From assembly GCA_045576675.1 (NCBI GenBank), contig JAZNGX010000093.1, positions 1-19,896 of the forward strand: 19,896 nt of DNA, read 5' to 3'. The first letter of the stretch is position 1. Every line of letters begins with the position of its first letter. This DNA comes from JAZNGX01 sp045576675 (lineage in GTDB: Bacteria > Bacillota > Clostridia > Monoglobales > Firm-18). The notes beneath the pieces were generated by a model that made no database searches, was not told the origin of the DNA, and saw only the letters and a list, made by a program, of their open reading frames with translations. A program made the position numbers and the translations under genes. This document shows, piece by piece, positions 1 through 7,983 of this stretch.

Positions 1-10
1 GTTGAATTTC

Positions 11-39
11 AGGACTCATTTATATGGGTCCTGTTTTTT
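11..39 (+). terminator. Intrinsic terminator hairpin just upstream of aroF, probable attenuator
   Basis: A 9-bp stem (11-19 with 24-32, one G-T pair) with a 4-nt loop is followed by G and six T residues (34-39). Only two bases separate the T tract from the aroF ribosome binding site (42-47), so no promoter fits downstream of the terminator. Transcription of aroF must therefore pass through it, which is the usual layout of an attenuator, for example the terminator arm of a T-box leader on aromatic amino acid genes. The rest of the leader lies outside the window, so the class of control is inference. It could simply be the terminator of an upstream gene with read-through. Confidence 0.6.
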
Positions 40-55
40 ATGGGAGGAAAAGAAA

Positions 56-1072
56 ATGATTATTATTTTAAAAAACACTTGCACAGAAAATCAGTTTAAA
101 GAAATAGAAAGCGTTGTAAAATCATACGGCTTGGGAATTCACCGTTCAGACGGTGAGAGCCAGACAATTCTTGGTCTTATCGGTGACGTAAGAACTATCC
201 CGTCAGACAGACTTGCCACCTTTGAGGGTGTTGAATCCATTGTACCTGTATCCACACCATACAAAATGGCTGGCAGAATGTTTCATCCTGAAGACACTGT
301 TATAGAAGTTAAGGGAGTGAAAATCGGCGGAAATCACTTTGCAGTGTTTGCAGGCCCCTGCTCAATTGAAAGTGAAGAGCAGATTGTTGAAATCGCAAAA
401 AGCGTTAAAGCAAGCGGTGCAAACATCCTTCGTGGCGGTGCTTACAAGCCAAGAACATCCCCATATGCTTTTCAGGGAATGGGCGTTGAGGGCTTAAAGC
501 TTCTTGCAAAGGCAGGAAAAATCACAGGTATGCCTGTTGTAACAGAGGTTATGGCTGTTGAGGCAATTCCATATGTTTTAGAATATGCTGACATTATTCA
601 GATTGGTGCAAGAAATATGCAGAATTTCGATTTGTTAAAGGCTGTGGGCAAGGTTAACAAGCCTGTTTTGTTAAAACGCGGATTGTCAGCTAAAATAGAC
701 GAGCTTTTAATGTCGGCTGAATATATTATGAGCGAGGGTAACGAGCAGGTTATTCTGTGCGAGCGAGGCATAAGAACCTTTGAAACTGCAACACGTAACA
801 CGCTTGATTTAAGTGCTGTCCCTGTGCTTAAAAAGATGTCACATCTGCCCGTTATTGTTGACCCGAGCCACGGAACAGGTAAGTGGTGGCTGGTTGAGCC
901 TATGGCAAAATGTGCAGTAGCCTGCGGTGCACACGGTCTTATGACTGAGGTGCATAATGACCCCAAGAATGCACTTTGCGATGGTGAGGAATCAATAAAG
1001 CCCGATTTGTTTGATGAGCTTATGGCTAAAATTAAAAGGCTTGCAGATATAGAAAATATGATTATAGGGTAG
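56..1072 (+). CDS. aroF: 3-deoxy-7-phosphoheptulonate (DAHP) synthase, type I-beta with N-terminal regulatory domain
   Basis: This enzyme condenses phosphoenolpyruvate and erythrose 4-phosphate into DAHP, the first step of the shikimate pathway to aromatic amino acids. The 338-residue protein matches the Thermotoga maritima-type enzyme in length and layout. Residues 1-70 form a ferredoxin-like domain, which in that family gives feedback inhibition by Tyr/Phe. The rest is the catalytic barrel. Visible motifs are GPCSIES (100-106), RGGAYKPRTSPY (126-137), LLKRG (205-209) and DPSHGTGKWW (269-278). The four metal ligands of the family line up as C102, H272, E298 and D309. I chose ATG 56 because GGGAGG (42-47) sits 8 nt upstream; the frame is open further upstream to a TTG at position 2, but that would run through the hairpin. 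The gene faces the origin, opposite to all its left-arm neighbours. Confidence 0.95.
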   Translation: MIIILKNTCTENQFKEIESVVKSYGLGIHRSDGESQTILGLIGDVRTIPSDRLATFEGVESIVPVSTPYKMAGRMFHPEDTVIEVKGVKIGGNHFAVFAGPCSIESEEQIVEIAKSVKASGANILRGGAYKPRTSPYAFQGMGVEGLKLLAKAGKITGMPVVTEVMAVEAIPYVLEYADIIQIGARNMQNFDLLKAVGKVNKPVLLKRGLSAKIDELLMSAEYIMSEGNEQVILCERGIRTFETATRNTLDLSAVPVLKKMSHLPVIVDPSHGTGKWWLVEPMAKCAVACGAHGLMTEVHNDPKNALCDGEESIKPDLFDELMAKIKRLADIENMIIG

Positions 1073-1151
1073 CCTTAACGACCAATACTGAAGACGCCAC
1101 AAACGGCTAATTTTTGGCAACTCCGTATCGTCCTTTAAAAACACCATACAA

Positions 1152-1200
1152 AAACCCCATACGAAACTAAAACTCGTATGGGGTTTATTGTTATTTTAAA
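1152..1200. terminator. Bidirectional terminator between convergent aroF and serS
   Basis: A 13-bp perfect stem (1152-1164 with 1174-1186) encloses a 9-nt loop. On the plus strand it ends in TTT followed by a T-rich stretch. On the minus strand it is followed by TTTT and another T-rich stretch. It therefore serves both aroF and serS. The remaining bases 1073-1151 hold no gene I can support; a weak GACG...CGTC inverted repeat lies at about 1091-1132. Confidence 0.85.
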
Positions 1201-1231
1201 TTATTAATTTGTATTGCAATTTATATAACTA

Positions 1232-2500
1232 TTATTTAATAATGTCAGTTCCCATAAACGGTACAAGAACATCAGGAATTTTAACCGAACCATCTGCCTG
1301 CTGATAGTTTTCAAGAATAGCAGCAACTGATCTTCCGATTGCAACACCGCTACCATTTAATGTATGAACAAACTCAGCCTTGCTGTCTGCATCACGCTTG
1401 AATTTAATTCCTGCACGTCTTGCCTGGAAGTCTTCAAAGTTACTGCAGGAGCTGATTTCAACGTATCTTCCGTAGCTTGGCATCCAGACCTCTATATCAT
1501 ATGTCATAGCAGAGCTGAAGCCCAAGTCACCTGTGCAAAGGCGTACTACTCTGTACGGCAAGCCAAGACCTTGCAATACCTTTTCAGCATCATTTGTAAG
1601 GCTTTCAAGCTCGTCATATGAAGTATCAGGATTTGCAAATTTAACAAGCTCAACCTTGTTAAACTGATGCTGTCTGATAAGTCCTCTTGTATCACGGCCT
1701 GCAGAGCCTGCCTCTGCTCTGAAGCAAGCAGAATAAGCACAGTATTTAATAGGCAACTGTTCGCCTGATAAAATTTCATCCTTATGGAAGTTTGTTACCG
1801 GCACTTCAGCAGTTGGAATTAAGAAGTAATCGGTGTTTGTAACCTTAAATGCATCCTCTTCAAATTTAGGAAGCTGACCTGTACCAACCATTGAATTTCT
1901 GTGTACCATAAAGGGCGGGAATATTTCAGTGTAACCGCTCTTCTGAGAATGAGTTGTAAGGTAGTAGTTAATAACTGCTCGCTCTAATGCTGCACCAAGA
2001 CCTTTATAGAATGTAAAACGTGAGCCTGTAACCTTTGCACCACGTGCAAAGTCAAGTATATCAAGGTCTTCACCGATATCCCAATGTGCCTTTGGTTCAA
2101 AGTCAAACTTTGTTGGCTCACCAAATTTTCTGATTTCCAGGTTTTCAGTATCGTCACTGCCGACAGGCACTGCAGGGTTTGGAATATTTGGAATTGTAAG
2201 CACAATATTTCTAAGCTTTTCATCAAGCTCACGAACCTGCTCATCATATTCCTTAACCTTGTTACCGATTTCTTTCATCTCGGCAAAAATCGGTGCAACG
2301 TCTTTACCCTCTTTTTTTAGAACAGGAATCTGTTTTGATACAGTATTCTGCTTGTTTTTAAGCTGTTCTGATTCAAAAATGATATCACGACGCTGTTTGT
2401 CCAGCTCAGTAAACTCTGTTAAATCAAGGTCGAAGTTTCTTTTTTTAAGTTCCGCAACAACGCGGTCAGGTTCTGTTCTAAGTAATTTAATGTCTAACAT
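1232..2500 (-). CDS. serS: Seryl-tRNA synthetase (class II)
   Basis: The enzyme charges tRNA-Ser with serine in the cytoplasm. The 422 residues are the normal bacterial length. Residues 1-110 are the N-terminal helical arm, a long antiparallel coiled coil that contacts the tRNA long variable arm. The catalytic core shows TAEVP (230-234), motif 2 (FRAEAG at 260-265 through RQHQF at 276-280) and motif 3 (GSGVAIGRSVAAILENYQ, 383-400). AAAGGAGA lies just upstream of the ATG, inside the end of the preceding hypothetical gene, whose stop is 2 nt before this start. The two are therefore almost certainly one transcript and probably translationally coupled. I see no T-box leader in front of the pair, although serS is often T-box controlled in Firmicutes. 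Confidence 0.97.
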   Translation of the reverse strand: MLDIKLLRTEPDRVVAELKKRNFDLDLTEFTELDKQRRDIIFESEQLKNKQNTVSKQIPVLKKEGKDVAPIFAEMKEIGNKVKEYDEQVRELDEKLRNIVLTIPNIPNPAVPVGSDDTENLEIRKFGEPTKFDFEPKAHWDIGEDLDILDFARGAKVTGSRFTFYKGLGAALERAVINYYLTTHSQKSGYTEIFPPFMVHRNSMVGTGQLPKFEEDAFKVTNTDYFLIPTAEVPVTNFHKDEILSGEQLPIKYCAYSACFRAEAGSAGRDTRGLIRQHQFNKVELVKFANPDTSYDELESLTNDAEKVLQGLGLPYRVVRLCTGDLGFSSAMTYDIEVWMPSYGRYVEISSCSNFEDFQARRAGIKFKRDADSKAEFVHTLNGSGVAIGRSVAAILENYQQADGSVKIPDVLVPFMGTDIIK

Positions 2501-2502
2501 AA

Positions 2503-2931
2503 TTAATCAATCTCCTTTGAAATCATTTCATATAATATTCTTGCGTTTTCATCCATTGTATTAATATCAAGCTTTGCAAGCTCTGCTTCGGCACCTGCCA
2601 TATCTCTCTGACTTAAAAGATATGCGGCTTTTGACAATGTGTTATACACATCAAGCTTTTTGTTGCTCTCGTCAAGCTTTGCTTCTGTTTCGTCAAGCTG
2701 TTTGTCAAGAGTTAATACATCATCAGCATACTGCTCCATTGTTGTGCGAAGTTTTTCGTTTTCATCTGTCAGCTTTACAACGCTTTCAGGTACAAATAGC
2801 TCATCTGTTACAGGGGCAGCTTCCATTTTATCCTCATCACTTGAAAGGGTACCGGAAAAAAGTATGAGCATAACAGTTATGCAAATTGCGATACCACCAT
2901 AAAGTATAAAAGATATATTATTTTTGTTCAT
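2503..2931 (-). CDS. Hypothetical membrane-anchored coiled-coil protein
   Basis: I do not recognise this 142-residue protein. Residues 1-7 are short and polar, and 8-27 are a clear hydrophobic segment (ILYGGIAICITVMLILF), so it is either a single-pass protein with its C terminus outside or an uncleaved signal anchor. Residues about 52-96 have strong heptad character rich in Glu, Lys and Leu, suggesting a coiled coil. Residues 97-142 (LSKAAYLLSQRDMAGAEAEL) look like a helical hairpin of TPR type. The start has GAGGTG 7 nt upstream. It is the first gene of a two-gene unit with serS, driven by a good sigma-A promoter. Position between parB and serS suggests a cell-envelope or division role only weakly; that is inference. 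Confidence 0.8.
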   Translation of the reverse strand: MNKNNISFILYGGIAICITVMLILFSGTLSSDEDKMEAAPVTDELFVPESVVKLTDENEKLRTTMEQYADDVLTLDKQLDETEAKLDESNKKLDVYNTLSKAAYLLSQRDMAGAEAELAKLDINTMDENARILYEMISKEID

Positions 2932-3019
2932 TTAATCACCTCGAATTATTAAAAAATTGGCATTTGGTCAAAATACCCTTAAAATTGAGCTGTAATCGAT
3001 TTTTAACTTCAAACGTGAA

Positions 3020-3048
3020 ATTATATTACCCTTTTCCCGTTCGTTCAA
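3020..3048 (-). promoter_or_regulatory. Sigma-A promoter of the hypothetical protein-serS operon
   Basis: On the minus strand, TTGAAC (3043-3048) and a perfect TATAAT (3020-3025) are separated by exactly 17 bp. The predicted start is near 3013, leaving an untranslated leader of about 80 nt without obvious riboswitch structure. The spacer 2932-3090 shows no convincing terminator after parB, so some read-through from parAB is likely. Confidence 0.75.
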
Positions 3049-3090
3049 TACAGAAGGTGGGTTTTTAAACCGATTTTTGCAATTTTACAA

Positions 3091-3942
3091 TTATTTTTGC
3101 AAAAATTCCATAATTCTTTCAAATTCTTCATTTGAATAGTAATCAATTTCGATTTTGCCCTTTCCATTTTTGTGACGGATTTTAACTTTTGTACCCATCG
3201 ACTTTGATATACTGTCTTCAAGGTCAGAAATATATTCAGCAAGCTGAATATTTGGTGTTATAATTCTGCGAGGTGGATTTAACTTAAGCTTAACAAGCTT
3301 TTCAGTTTCACGAACACTTAAACCCTTTATTACAATCATTTCTGCAATTGCAAGCTGGTCACGTGAATTTTTAAGCGAGCTTAAAACCTTTGCATGACCT
3401 TCAGAAATTTTCTTTTCCTTAATATATACCAATATATCCTCAGGCAAATTAAGAATACGAAGTGAGTTTGCAATAGCACTGCGGCTTTTACCAATGCGTT
3501 CGCTTATCTGCTCCTGAGTTAAATCAAAGGTATCCATAAGAGTTCTGTATCCAAGAGCCTCGTCAACAGGGTTTAAATCCTCACGCTGAAGGTTTTCAAT
3601 AAGAGCAACCTCCATTATCGTCTTGTTGTCATAGTCCTGAATAATAGCAGGAATTTGCTTTAATCCGGCTTTTTTTGCTGCACGCCATCTGCGTTCGCCT
3701 GCTACAATCATATATATATCATCGTGCTTTACAACGATAATAGGCTGAATGATACCATTTGCTTTTACAGACTCAACAAGAGCTTCCATTTTTTCATCAT
3801 CGAATATATGACGAGGCTGATTAATATTTGGCTGAACGTCAATAATATTAAGCTCAACAACAGAGTTTCCTGCTTCAAGATTTTCTGTTATGTCCGAAAA
3901 CAATGCAGCAGTACCTTTGCCAAGACCGCTTTTTTTAGCCAT
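3091..3942 (-). CDS. parB: Chromosome partitioning protein ParB (Spo0J)
   Basis: ParB binds parS and spreads as a CTP-dependent clamp to organise and segregate the origin. The 283 residues are the family length. The N-terminal CTP-binding domain shows the NQPRHIFDDE segment (41-50), GERRWRA (82-88) and ENLQREDLNP (116-125). The helix-turn-helix that reads parS is at about 141-167 (LTQEQISERIGKSRSAIANS). The last 50 residues form the basic dimerisation domain. AAGGAGATG precedes the ATG. It follows parA by 24 nt in the same transcript, and two perfect parS sites lie just upstream of parA. In spore formers ParB also helps trap the origin in the forespore; this part is known of the family. Confidence 0.96.
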   Translation of the reverse strand: MAKKSGLGKGTAALFSDITENLEAGNSVVELNIIDVQPNINQPRHIFDDEKMEALVESVKANGIIQPIIVVKHDDIYMIVAGERRWRAAKKAGLKQIPAIIQDYDNKTIMEVALIENLQREDLNPVDEALGYRTLMDTFDLTQEQISERIGKSRSAIANSLRILNLPEDILVYIKEKKISEGHAKVLSSLKNSRDQLAIAEMIVIKGLSVRETEKLVKLKLNPPRRIITPNIQLAEYISDLEDSISKSMGTKVKIRHKNGKGKIEIDYYSNEEFERIMEFLQK

Positions 3943-3966
3943 TTTATCATCTCCTTTTTATCAGTA

Positions 3967-4734
3967 TTATTTTTTCTTATTGTTTTTAATTATTTCCTTT
4001 GCAAGCTCTCTGTAGCATGCCGCACCTTTACTTGAGGAATCGTGCACAATTACAGGTTCTCCAAAGCTTGGTGCTTCAGATAGTCTTACATTTCTGGGTA
4101 TAATCGTTTTAAACACCTTTTTAGGAAGAGCCTTTTTAACCTGTTCAACAACCTCAACAGATAGATTCGTTCTTGAATCGAACATTGTAAGCAATGCACC
4201 TTCAATATCAAGGCTTGGATTTAATCCCATACGAACTGTTTTTATTGTTTTTGTAAGCTCTGCAAGACCTTCAAGTGCGTAATATTCACACTGAATAGGT
4301 ATTAATACTGTATCTGCAGCAGTAAATGCGTTAACTGTCAACAACGTCAGTGACGGCGGGCAGTCTATTATAACATAATCAAACTTTTCTTTCATATTCT
4401 CCAGTGCAGTTTTTAATATAAACTCTCGCTTGTCCTTTTCAACAAGCTCAACCTCTGCACCTGAAAGCTCGATGTTAGACGGGCAAACGAACAGATTGCT
4501 CCAGTTTGTTTTAACAATAGCATCATCAACTGAGTTACCATTTATTAAAACGTCATAAAATGTTGTTTCAACTTTGTTTTTATCTATGCCAAGACCGCTT
4601 GTGGTGTTCCCCTGAGGGTCTGAATCGATTACAAGCACTTTTTTTTTCCTTTCTGCAAGGCAGGCAGATAGGTTAACTGAAGTAGTTGTCTTGCCTACAC
4701 CGCCTTTTTGGTTGGCTATAGCAATAATTTTCAT
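3967..4734 (-). CDS. parA: Chromosome partitioning ATPase ParA (Soj)
   Basis: This is a dimerising ATPase of the MinD/ParA family that binds DNA non-specifically, is stimulated by ParB, and in Bacillus also acts on DnaA. The 255 residues carry the deviant Walker A motif KGGVGKTT (10-17) with its signature lysine, the DSDPQGN segment (37-43), and DYVIIDCPPSLT (Walker B-like) mid-protein. There is no N-terminal helix-turn-helix extension, so it is the chromosomal (type Ib-like short) form. GAGGTGA lies a few bases before the ATG. The -10 element lies only about 25 nt from the start, so the leader is very short. Confidence 0.96.
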   Translation of the reverse strand: MKIIAIANQKGGVGKTTTSVNLSACLAERKKKVLVIDSDPQGNTTSGLGIDKNKVETTFYDVLINGNSVDDAIVKTNWSNLFVCPSNIELSGAEVELVEKDKREFILKTALENMKEKFDYVIIDCPPSLTLLTVNAFTAADTVLIPIQCEYYALEGLAELTKTIKTVRMGLNPSLDIEGALLTMFDSRTNLSVEVVEQVKKALPKKVFKTIIPRNVRLSEAPSFGEPVIVHDSSSKGAACYRELAKEIIKNNKKK

Positions 4735-4758
4735 AAGGTCACCTCACTTTGTAATTCT

Positions 4759-4786
4759 ATTATACCACTTTTATATATATTTTCAA
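4759..4786 (-). promoter_or_regulatory. Sigma-A promoter of parAB
   Basis: On the minus strand, TTGAAA (4781-4786) and TATAAT (4759-4764) are separated by 16 bp, with a TG one base before the -10 (TGGTATAAT), an extended -10. Transcription should begin near 4752, giving a leader of under 20 nt. The nearer parS ends 28 bp upstream of the -35, so ParB binding there would not block polymerase directly, but spreading could affect it. Confidence 0.75.
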
Positions 4787-4800
4787 TAGGTTTTTGAATA

Positions 4801-4834
4801 AAAAAACAAAAAATGTTCCACGTGGAACATTTTT
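4801..4834 (-). terminator. Intrinsic terminator of the metH-birA unit, built on parS site 1
   Basis: Read on the minus strand, the extended palindrome can fold as an 11-bp stem (AAAAATGTTCC with its complement) around a 4-nt ACGT loop. It is followed immediately by TTTTTTGTTTTTTTATT. That is a textbook intrinsic terminator placed about 40 nt past the birA stop. The same DNA is a parS site. Function as a terminator is inferred from shape only. Confidence 0.6.
4814..4829. promoter_or_regulatory. parS: parS site 1 (ParB binding), also the stem of a terminator
   Basis: TGTTCCACGTGGAACA is a perfect 16-bp palindrome matching the bacterial parS consensus (TGTTNCACGTGNAACA). Flanking A and T bases extend the symmetry to 26 bp (4809-4834). 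It lies between birA and parA. Confidence 0.93.
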
Positions 4835-4858
4835 CGACATCGTTTATATTTTTAGAAT

Positions 4859-4874
4859 TGTTCCACGTGGAACA
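4859..4874. promoter_or_regulatory. parS: parS site 2 (ParB binding)
   Basis: A second, identical TGTTCCACGTGGAACA palindrome lies 45 bp (centre to centre) from site 1 and only 2 bp beyond the birA stop codon. Two exact copies this close make a chance origin very unlikely. Confidence 0.93.
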
Positions 4875-4876
4875 TT

Positions 4877-5617
4877 TTATACATAACCATATATTCCTCT
4901 TACTGAAACCTCTCCTGACGACACAGTTTTTATGGCACCATCAAGCGTTTTTACAACAAGGCTTCCGTCATCTGTTACATCAATCGCAACGCCATTATAG
5001 CTGTTATCGCAGTTAATAACAGTTACTTCTTTACCAATTGTAACGCATAAGCTTTTAAAGCTTGTAGGCAACCTATTTCCATATTGCAAAAACCTGTTTA
5101 CAATATCTGCAATAAGCTGATTTATATCAGGTAAAGCTTTTGTTTCATCACTTAGCGTTGTTGCTTTAAATTTCAGCTCATCATCAAACTTATTATTAAC
5201 GTTGATACCCAAACCACAAACAATTTTTGTGATTTTATTATTTTGTGTTACCGCCTCAGTAAGTATCCCACAAAGCTTTTTACCATTTACAACAATATCA
5301 TTAGGCCACTTAATCATAGAATCAATGCCACAGCTTTCTCGCATAACTTCACAAACAGCAGTACCAAATACCAATGACAATATCGGAATATTTAGTATAT
5401 AACTGTCTGGTATAACACACACAGTTACTGCAACACCGCCATTTGTGTTCCATTGTCTGCCAAGTCTGCCCTTACCTGCTGTCTGATTGGTTGATATTAC
5501 AACATCACCATGATTTAAAGTATTTAATTTTGCGTAGTTATTTGTAGAGTCAACCTCATTTAAATATATTACATTACCGATATTTAACATTGCCTCCACT
5601 TTATTTGCGTCAATCAT
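4877..5617 (-). CDS. birA: Biotin--[acetyl-CoA-carboxylase] ligase, catalytic form without DNA-binding domain
   Basis: The enzyme activates biotin to biotinyl-AMP and attaches it to a lysine of biotin-carrier proteins such as acetyl-CoA or other carboxylases. The 246 residues contain only the catalytic and C-terminal domains. The biotin/ATP loop is GKGRLGRQW (48-56), followed by KWPND (103-107), GILTE (117-121) and GLGINVN (135-141); a small SH3-like domain follows from about 195. The N-terminal winged helix found in E. coli and B. subtilis BirA is absent, so it is probably not the biotin repressor. The ATG overlaps the metH stop as TAATG, with AAGGTGAT upstream, so it should be translated together with metH. 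Confidence 0.93.
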   Translation of the reverse strand: MIDANKVEAMLNIGNVIYLNEVDSTNNYAKLNTLNHGDVVISTNQTAGKGRLGRQWNTNGGVAVTVCVIPDSYILNIPILSLVFGTAVCEVMRESCGIDSMIKWPNDIVVNGKKLCGILTEAVTQNNKITKIVCGLGINVNNKFDDELKFKATTLSDETKALPDINQLIADIVNRFLQYGNRLPTSFKSLCVTIGKEVTVINCDNSYNGVAIDVTDDGSLVVKTLDGAIKTVSSGEVSVRGIYGYV

Positions 5618-7977
5618 TACATCACCTTAAAATGTTTTTTTGCAAATTCTGCTGCTGCTTTGGCGTCTTTTGCGTAAATATCTGCACCAATCATGTCCGC
5701 ATAATCCTCATTAAGCACAGCACCACCGACCATTACTGTTATTTCGGGCATCTCTGCTTTTAACATTTCAATAGTTGCTTTCATTGAGCCTACCGTTGTT
5801 GTCATCAACGCACTCAAGCCTACAAGTGAAGCATTATTTTCTTTTGTAGCTTTAACTACATCCTCAGGTGGAACGTCTTTACCCAAGTCAATTACTTTAA
5901 ATCCGTAATTTTCCAATATAACCTTAACTATATTTTTACCTATGTCGTGAATATCACCTTTAACAGTTGCAACAACTATTGTACCTTTATTAATACTGCT
6001 GTTGCCCGGCATTGATTCTTTTATACACTCAAATGCAGCTTTAACAGTTTCGGCTGAACGGATAAGCTGTGGCAGGAACACCTGACCTTTTTCGTACCTT
6101 TCACCAACTATATCAAGGGCTGGAATAAGGTAATTATCAACTATTTCAATTCCCTCAGTTGTTTTTAACATTTCTTTTGTAATGTTATATGCGTTATCCT
6201 TATAGCCTGCCACAACAACGTCAATAAGATTTGTCTGGGTAACCGACTGTTGCGGTTTTTCAACTACTTCTGAATACTTTTCAATATACTTCTCTGAATT
6301 AATATCAATGTTTGAAATAACATTGTGGCAATAAACCTGTTTCATCATTCCTGATGCATTAGGATTAATAATAGGCAAATCAAGCCCCATTATAAGTGCC
6401 TGAGCCAAAAAGGTTTCATTAATATTTTCTCTGTTCGGCAAACCAAATGAAATATTTGAAACTCCAAGCACTGTTTTTAAGCCAAGCTGTTCTTTAACCA
6501 TTCTGACTGCCTTTAAGGTTTCAACTGCGTCCTCCTGCTGAGCAGAAACTGTAAGAGTTAAACAATCCACAAACAAGTCCTCTTTAGGAATACCTAATGA
6601 TACTGCTTTAGCAACAACCTTTTTAGCAACTGCAATTCTGTCTTCAGCCTTTTTGGGTATGCCATTTTCGTCAAGAGTTAATATAACAACTGCTGCACCA
6701 TACTTTTTAACAACAGGCAAAATGCTTTCCATTGATTTCTGCTCACCATTAACAGAGTTTACAATCGCCTTGCCGTTATAATAACGAAGTGCTTTTTCGA
6801 CAGCCTTTGCATCTGAAGAATCTATCTGCAGCGGCGTATCGGTAACAGCAGTTATTTCTTTTACAACGTTATAAAGCATAAAAGCTTCGTCAATCTCAGG
6901 CAAACCGGTGTTTACATCAAGAATATCTGCGCCAGCTTCAATCTGAGAAACAGCCTGCTCTAAAATATAACCCATATCGTTTTCAACAAGAGCCTGCTTG
7001 AATCGTTTTTTACCGGTCGGGTTAATTCGCTCACCTATAACACGTGGTCTGTCAATTAAAACTGTTTTGCTGGCAGTACAAACTGCAACAGGATGTTTGT
7101 ATGACTTACGCAACAAAGGCTTGCCGCCAAGAGCAGTTTTAAGCATTTTAATATGCTCAGGTGTAGTTCCGCAGCAACCACCAAACACCCCAACGCCATT
7201 TTTATAAAATTCGATTGCTGCTTCTGTAAACTGAGCTGCATCAATGTCATAATGAACACTGTCGCCATCTACAACAGGTAAGCCTGCGTTCGGGCTTAAC
7301 GCAACCGGAACAGATGAATACAACAAAAATTCATCTGCAATGTTACCTAACTGCTTTGGCCCAAGCGAGCAGTTTACACCAACTGCATCGGCAAGAGGTG
7401 ACAACGTAAGAGCTGCAGCAGATGGCGTGCAGCCAGTAAATGTTCTGCCGTTTTCTTCAAATGACATCGTGCATATAATCGGTAAGTCACTGTTTTCACG
7501 TGCAGCAAGGCACGCCATTTTTGCCTCACCCAAATCCGTCATTGTTTCTATTATAACAAGGTCAGCACCATACTTAACACCATACTCAATCTGATGCTTG
7601 AAGTAATTGTAAGCAGATTCCTTAGACAAAGTACCCAAAGACTCAAGCATCTCGCCAAGAGGTCCGACATCAAGTGCAACATAAGCTTTTCCGTCTGCTG
7701 CCTTTTTTGCAATTTCAATTGCATTCTTTATAACAGCCTCACAGTCAAAGCCTGTGCCATGAAGCTTTAATGGACTTGCACCAAAGGTATTTGCAGTTAT
7801 AACCTGCGAGCCTGCTTCAACATATTGTCTGTGAATGTTAAGCAATACGTCACAATTTGTAAAATTATAGCTTTCAGACAAAACGCCTGCAGCCATACCT
7901 GCCTTTTGAAGCATTGTCCCCATAGCACCATCTAAAATCAGCACTTCATTTTTTAATATTTCTCTTATAGGTTTCAT
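5617..7977 (-). CDS. metH: Cobalamin-dependent methionine synthase, lacking the reactivation domain
   Basis: It transfers a methyl group from 5-methyltetrahydrofolate through cobalamin to homocysteine, giving methionine and tetrahydrofolate. The 786 residues hold three modules. The homocysteine domain is about 1-300, with zinc cysteines in VNCS (C203) and GGCCG (C268, C269). The pterin domain is about 310-575, with ERINPTGKK (316-324) and DVNTG (354-358). The cap plus B12 domain is about 580-786, with DIHDIG (675-680), where H677 would be the lower cobalt ligand, then LSALMTTT and VMVGGA. The usual C-terminal AdoMet-binding reactivation domain is missing and is supplied by the gene 6 nt upstream. 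AGGGTGATA precedes the ATG. I see no SAM or cobalamin riboswitch in front of this unit. Confidence 0.95.
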   Translation of the reverse strand: MKPIREILKNEVLILDGAMGTMLQKAGMAAGVLSESYNFTNCDVLLNIHRQYVEAGSQVITANTFGASPLKLHGTGFDCEAVIKNAIEIAKKAADGKAYVALDVGPLGEMLESLGTLSKESAYNYFKHQIEYGVKYGADLVIIETMTDLGEAKMACLAARENSDLPIICTMSFEENGRTFTGCTPSAAALTLSPLADAVGVNCSLGPKQLGNIADEFLLYSSVPVALSPNAGLPVVDGDSVHYDIDAAQFTEAAIEFYKNGVGVFGGCCGTTPEHIKMLKTALGGKPLLRKSYKHPVAVCTASKTVLIDRPRVIGERINPTGKKRFKQALVENDMGYILEQAVSQIEAGADILDVNTGLPEIDEAFMLYNVVKEITAVTDTPLQIDSSDAKAVEKALRYYNGKAIVNSVNGEQKSMESILPVVKKYGAAVVILTLDENGIPKKAEDRIAVAKKVVAKAVSLGIPKEDLFVDCLTLTVSAQQEDAVETLKAVRMVKEQLGLKTVLGVSNISFGLPNRENINETFLAQALIMGLDLPIINPNASGMMKQVYCHNVISNIDINSEKYIEKYSEVVEKPQQSVTQTNLIDVVVAGYKDNAYNITKEMLKTTEGIEIVDNYLIPALDIVGERYEKGQVFLPQLIRSAETVKAAFECIKESMPGNSSINKGTIVVATVKGDIHDIGKNIVKVILENYGFKVIDLGKDVPPEDVVKATKENNASLVGLSALMTTTVGSMKATIEMLKAEMPEITVMVGGAVLNEDYADMIGADIYAKDAKAAAEFAKKHFKVM

Positions 7978-7983
7978 TAAATA

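Noticed and set aside
598..966. 122-residue antisense open frame inside aroF
   Set aside because: It is the shadow of a strongly conserved gene, with no ribosome binding site and no recognisable protein features.
2932..3090. Terminator after parB
   Set aside because: GGTTT-AA-AAACC near 3061-3072 has too small a loop and no T tract, so I do not call a terminator.
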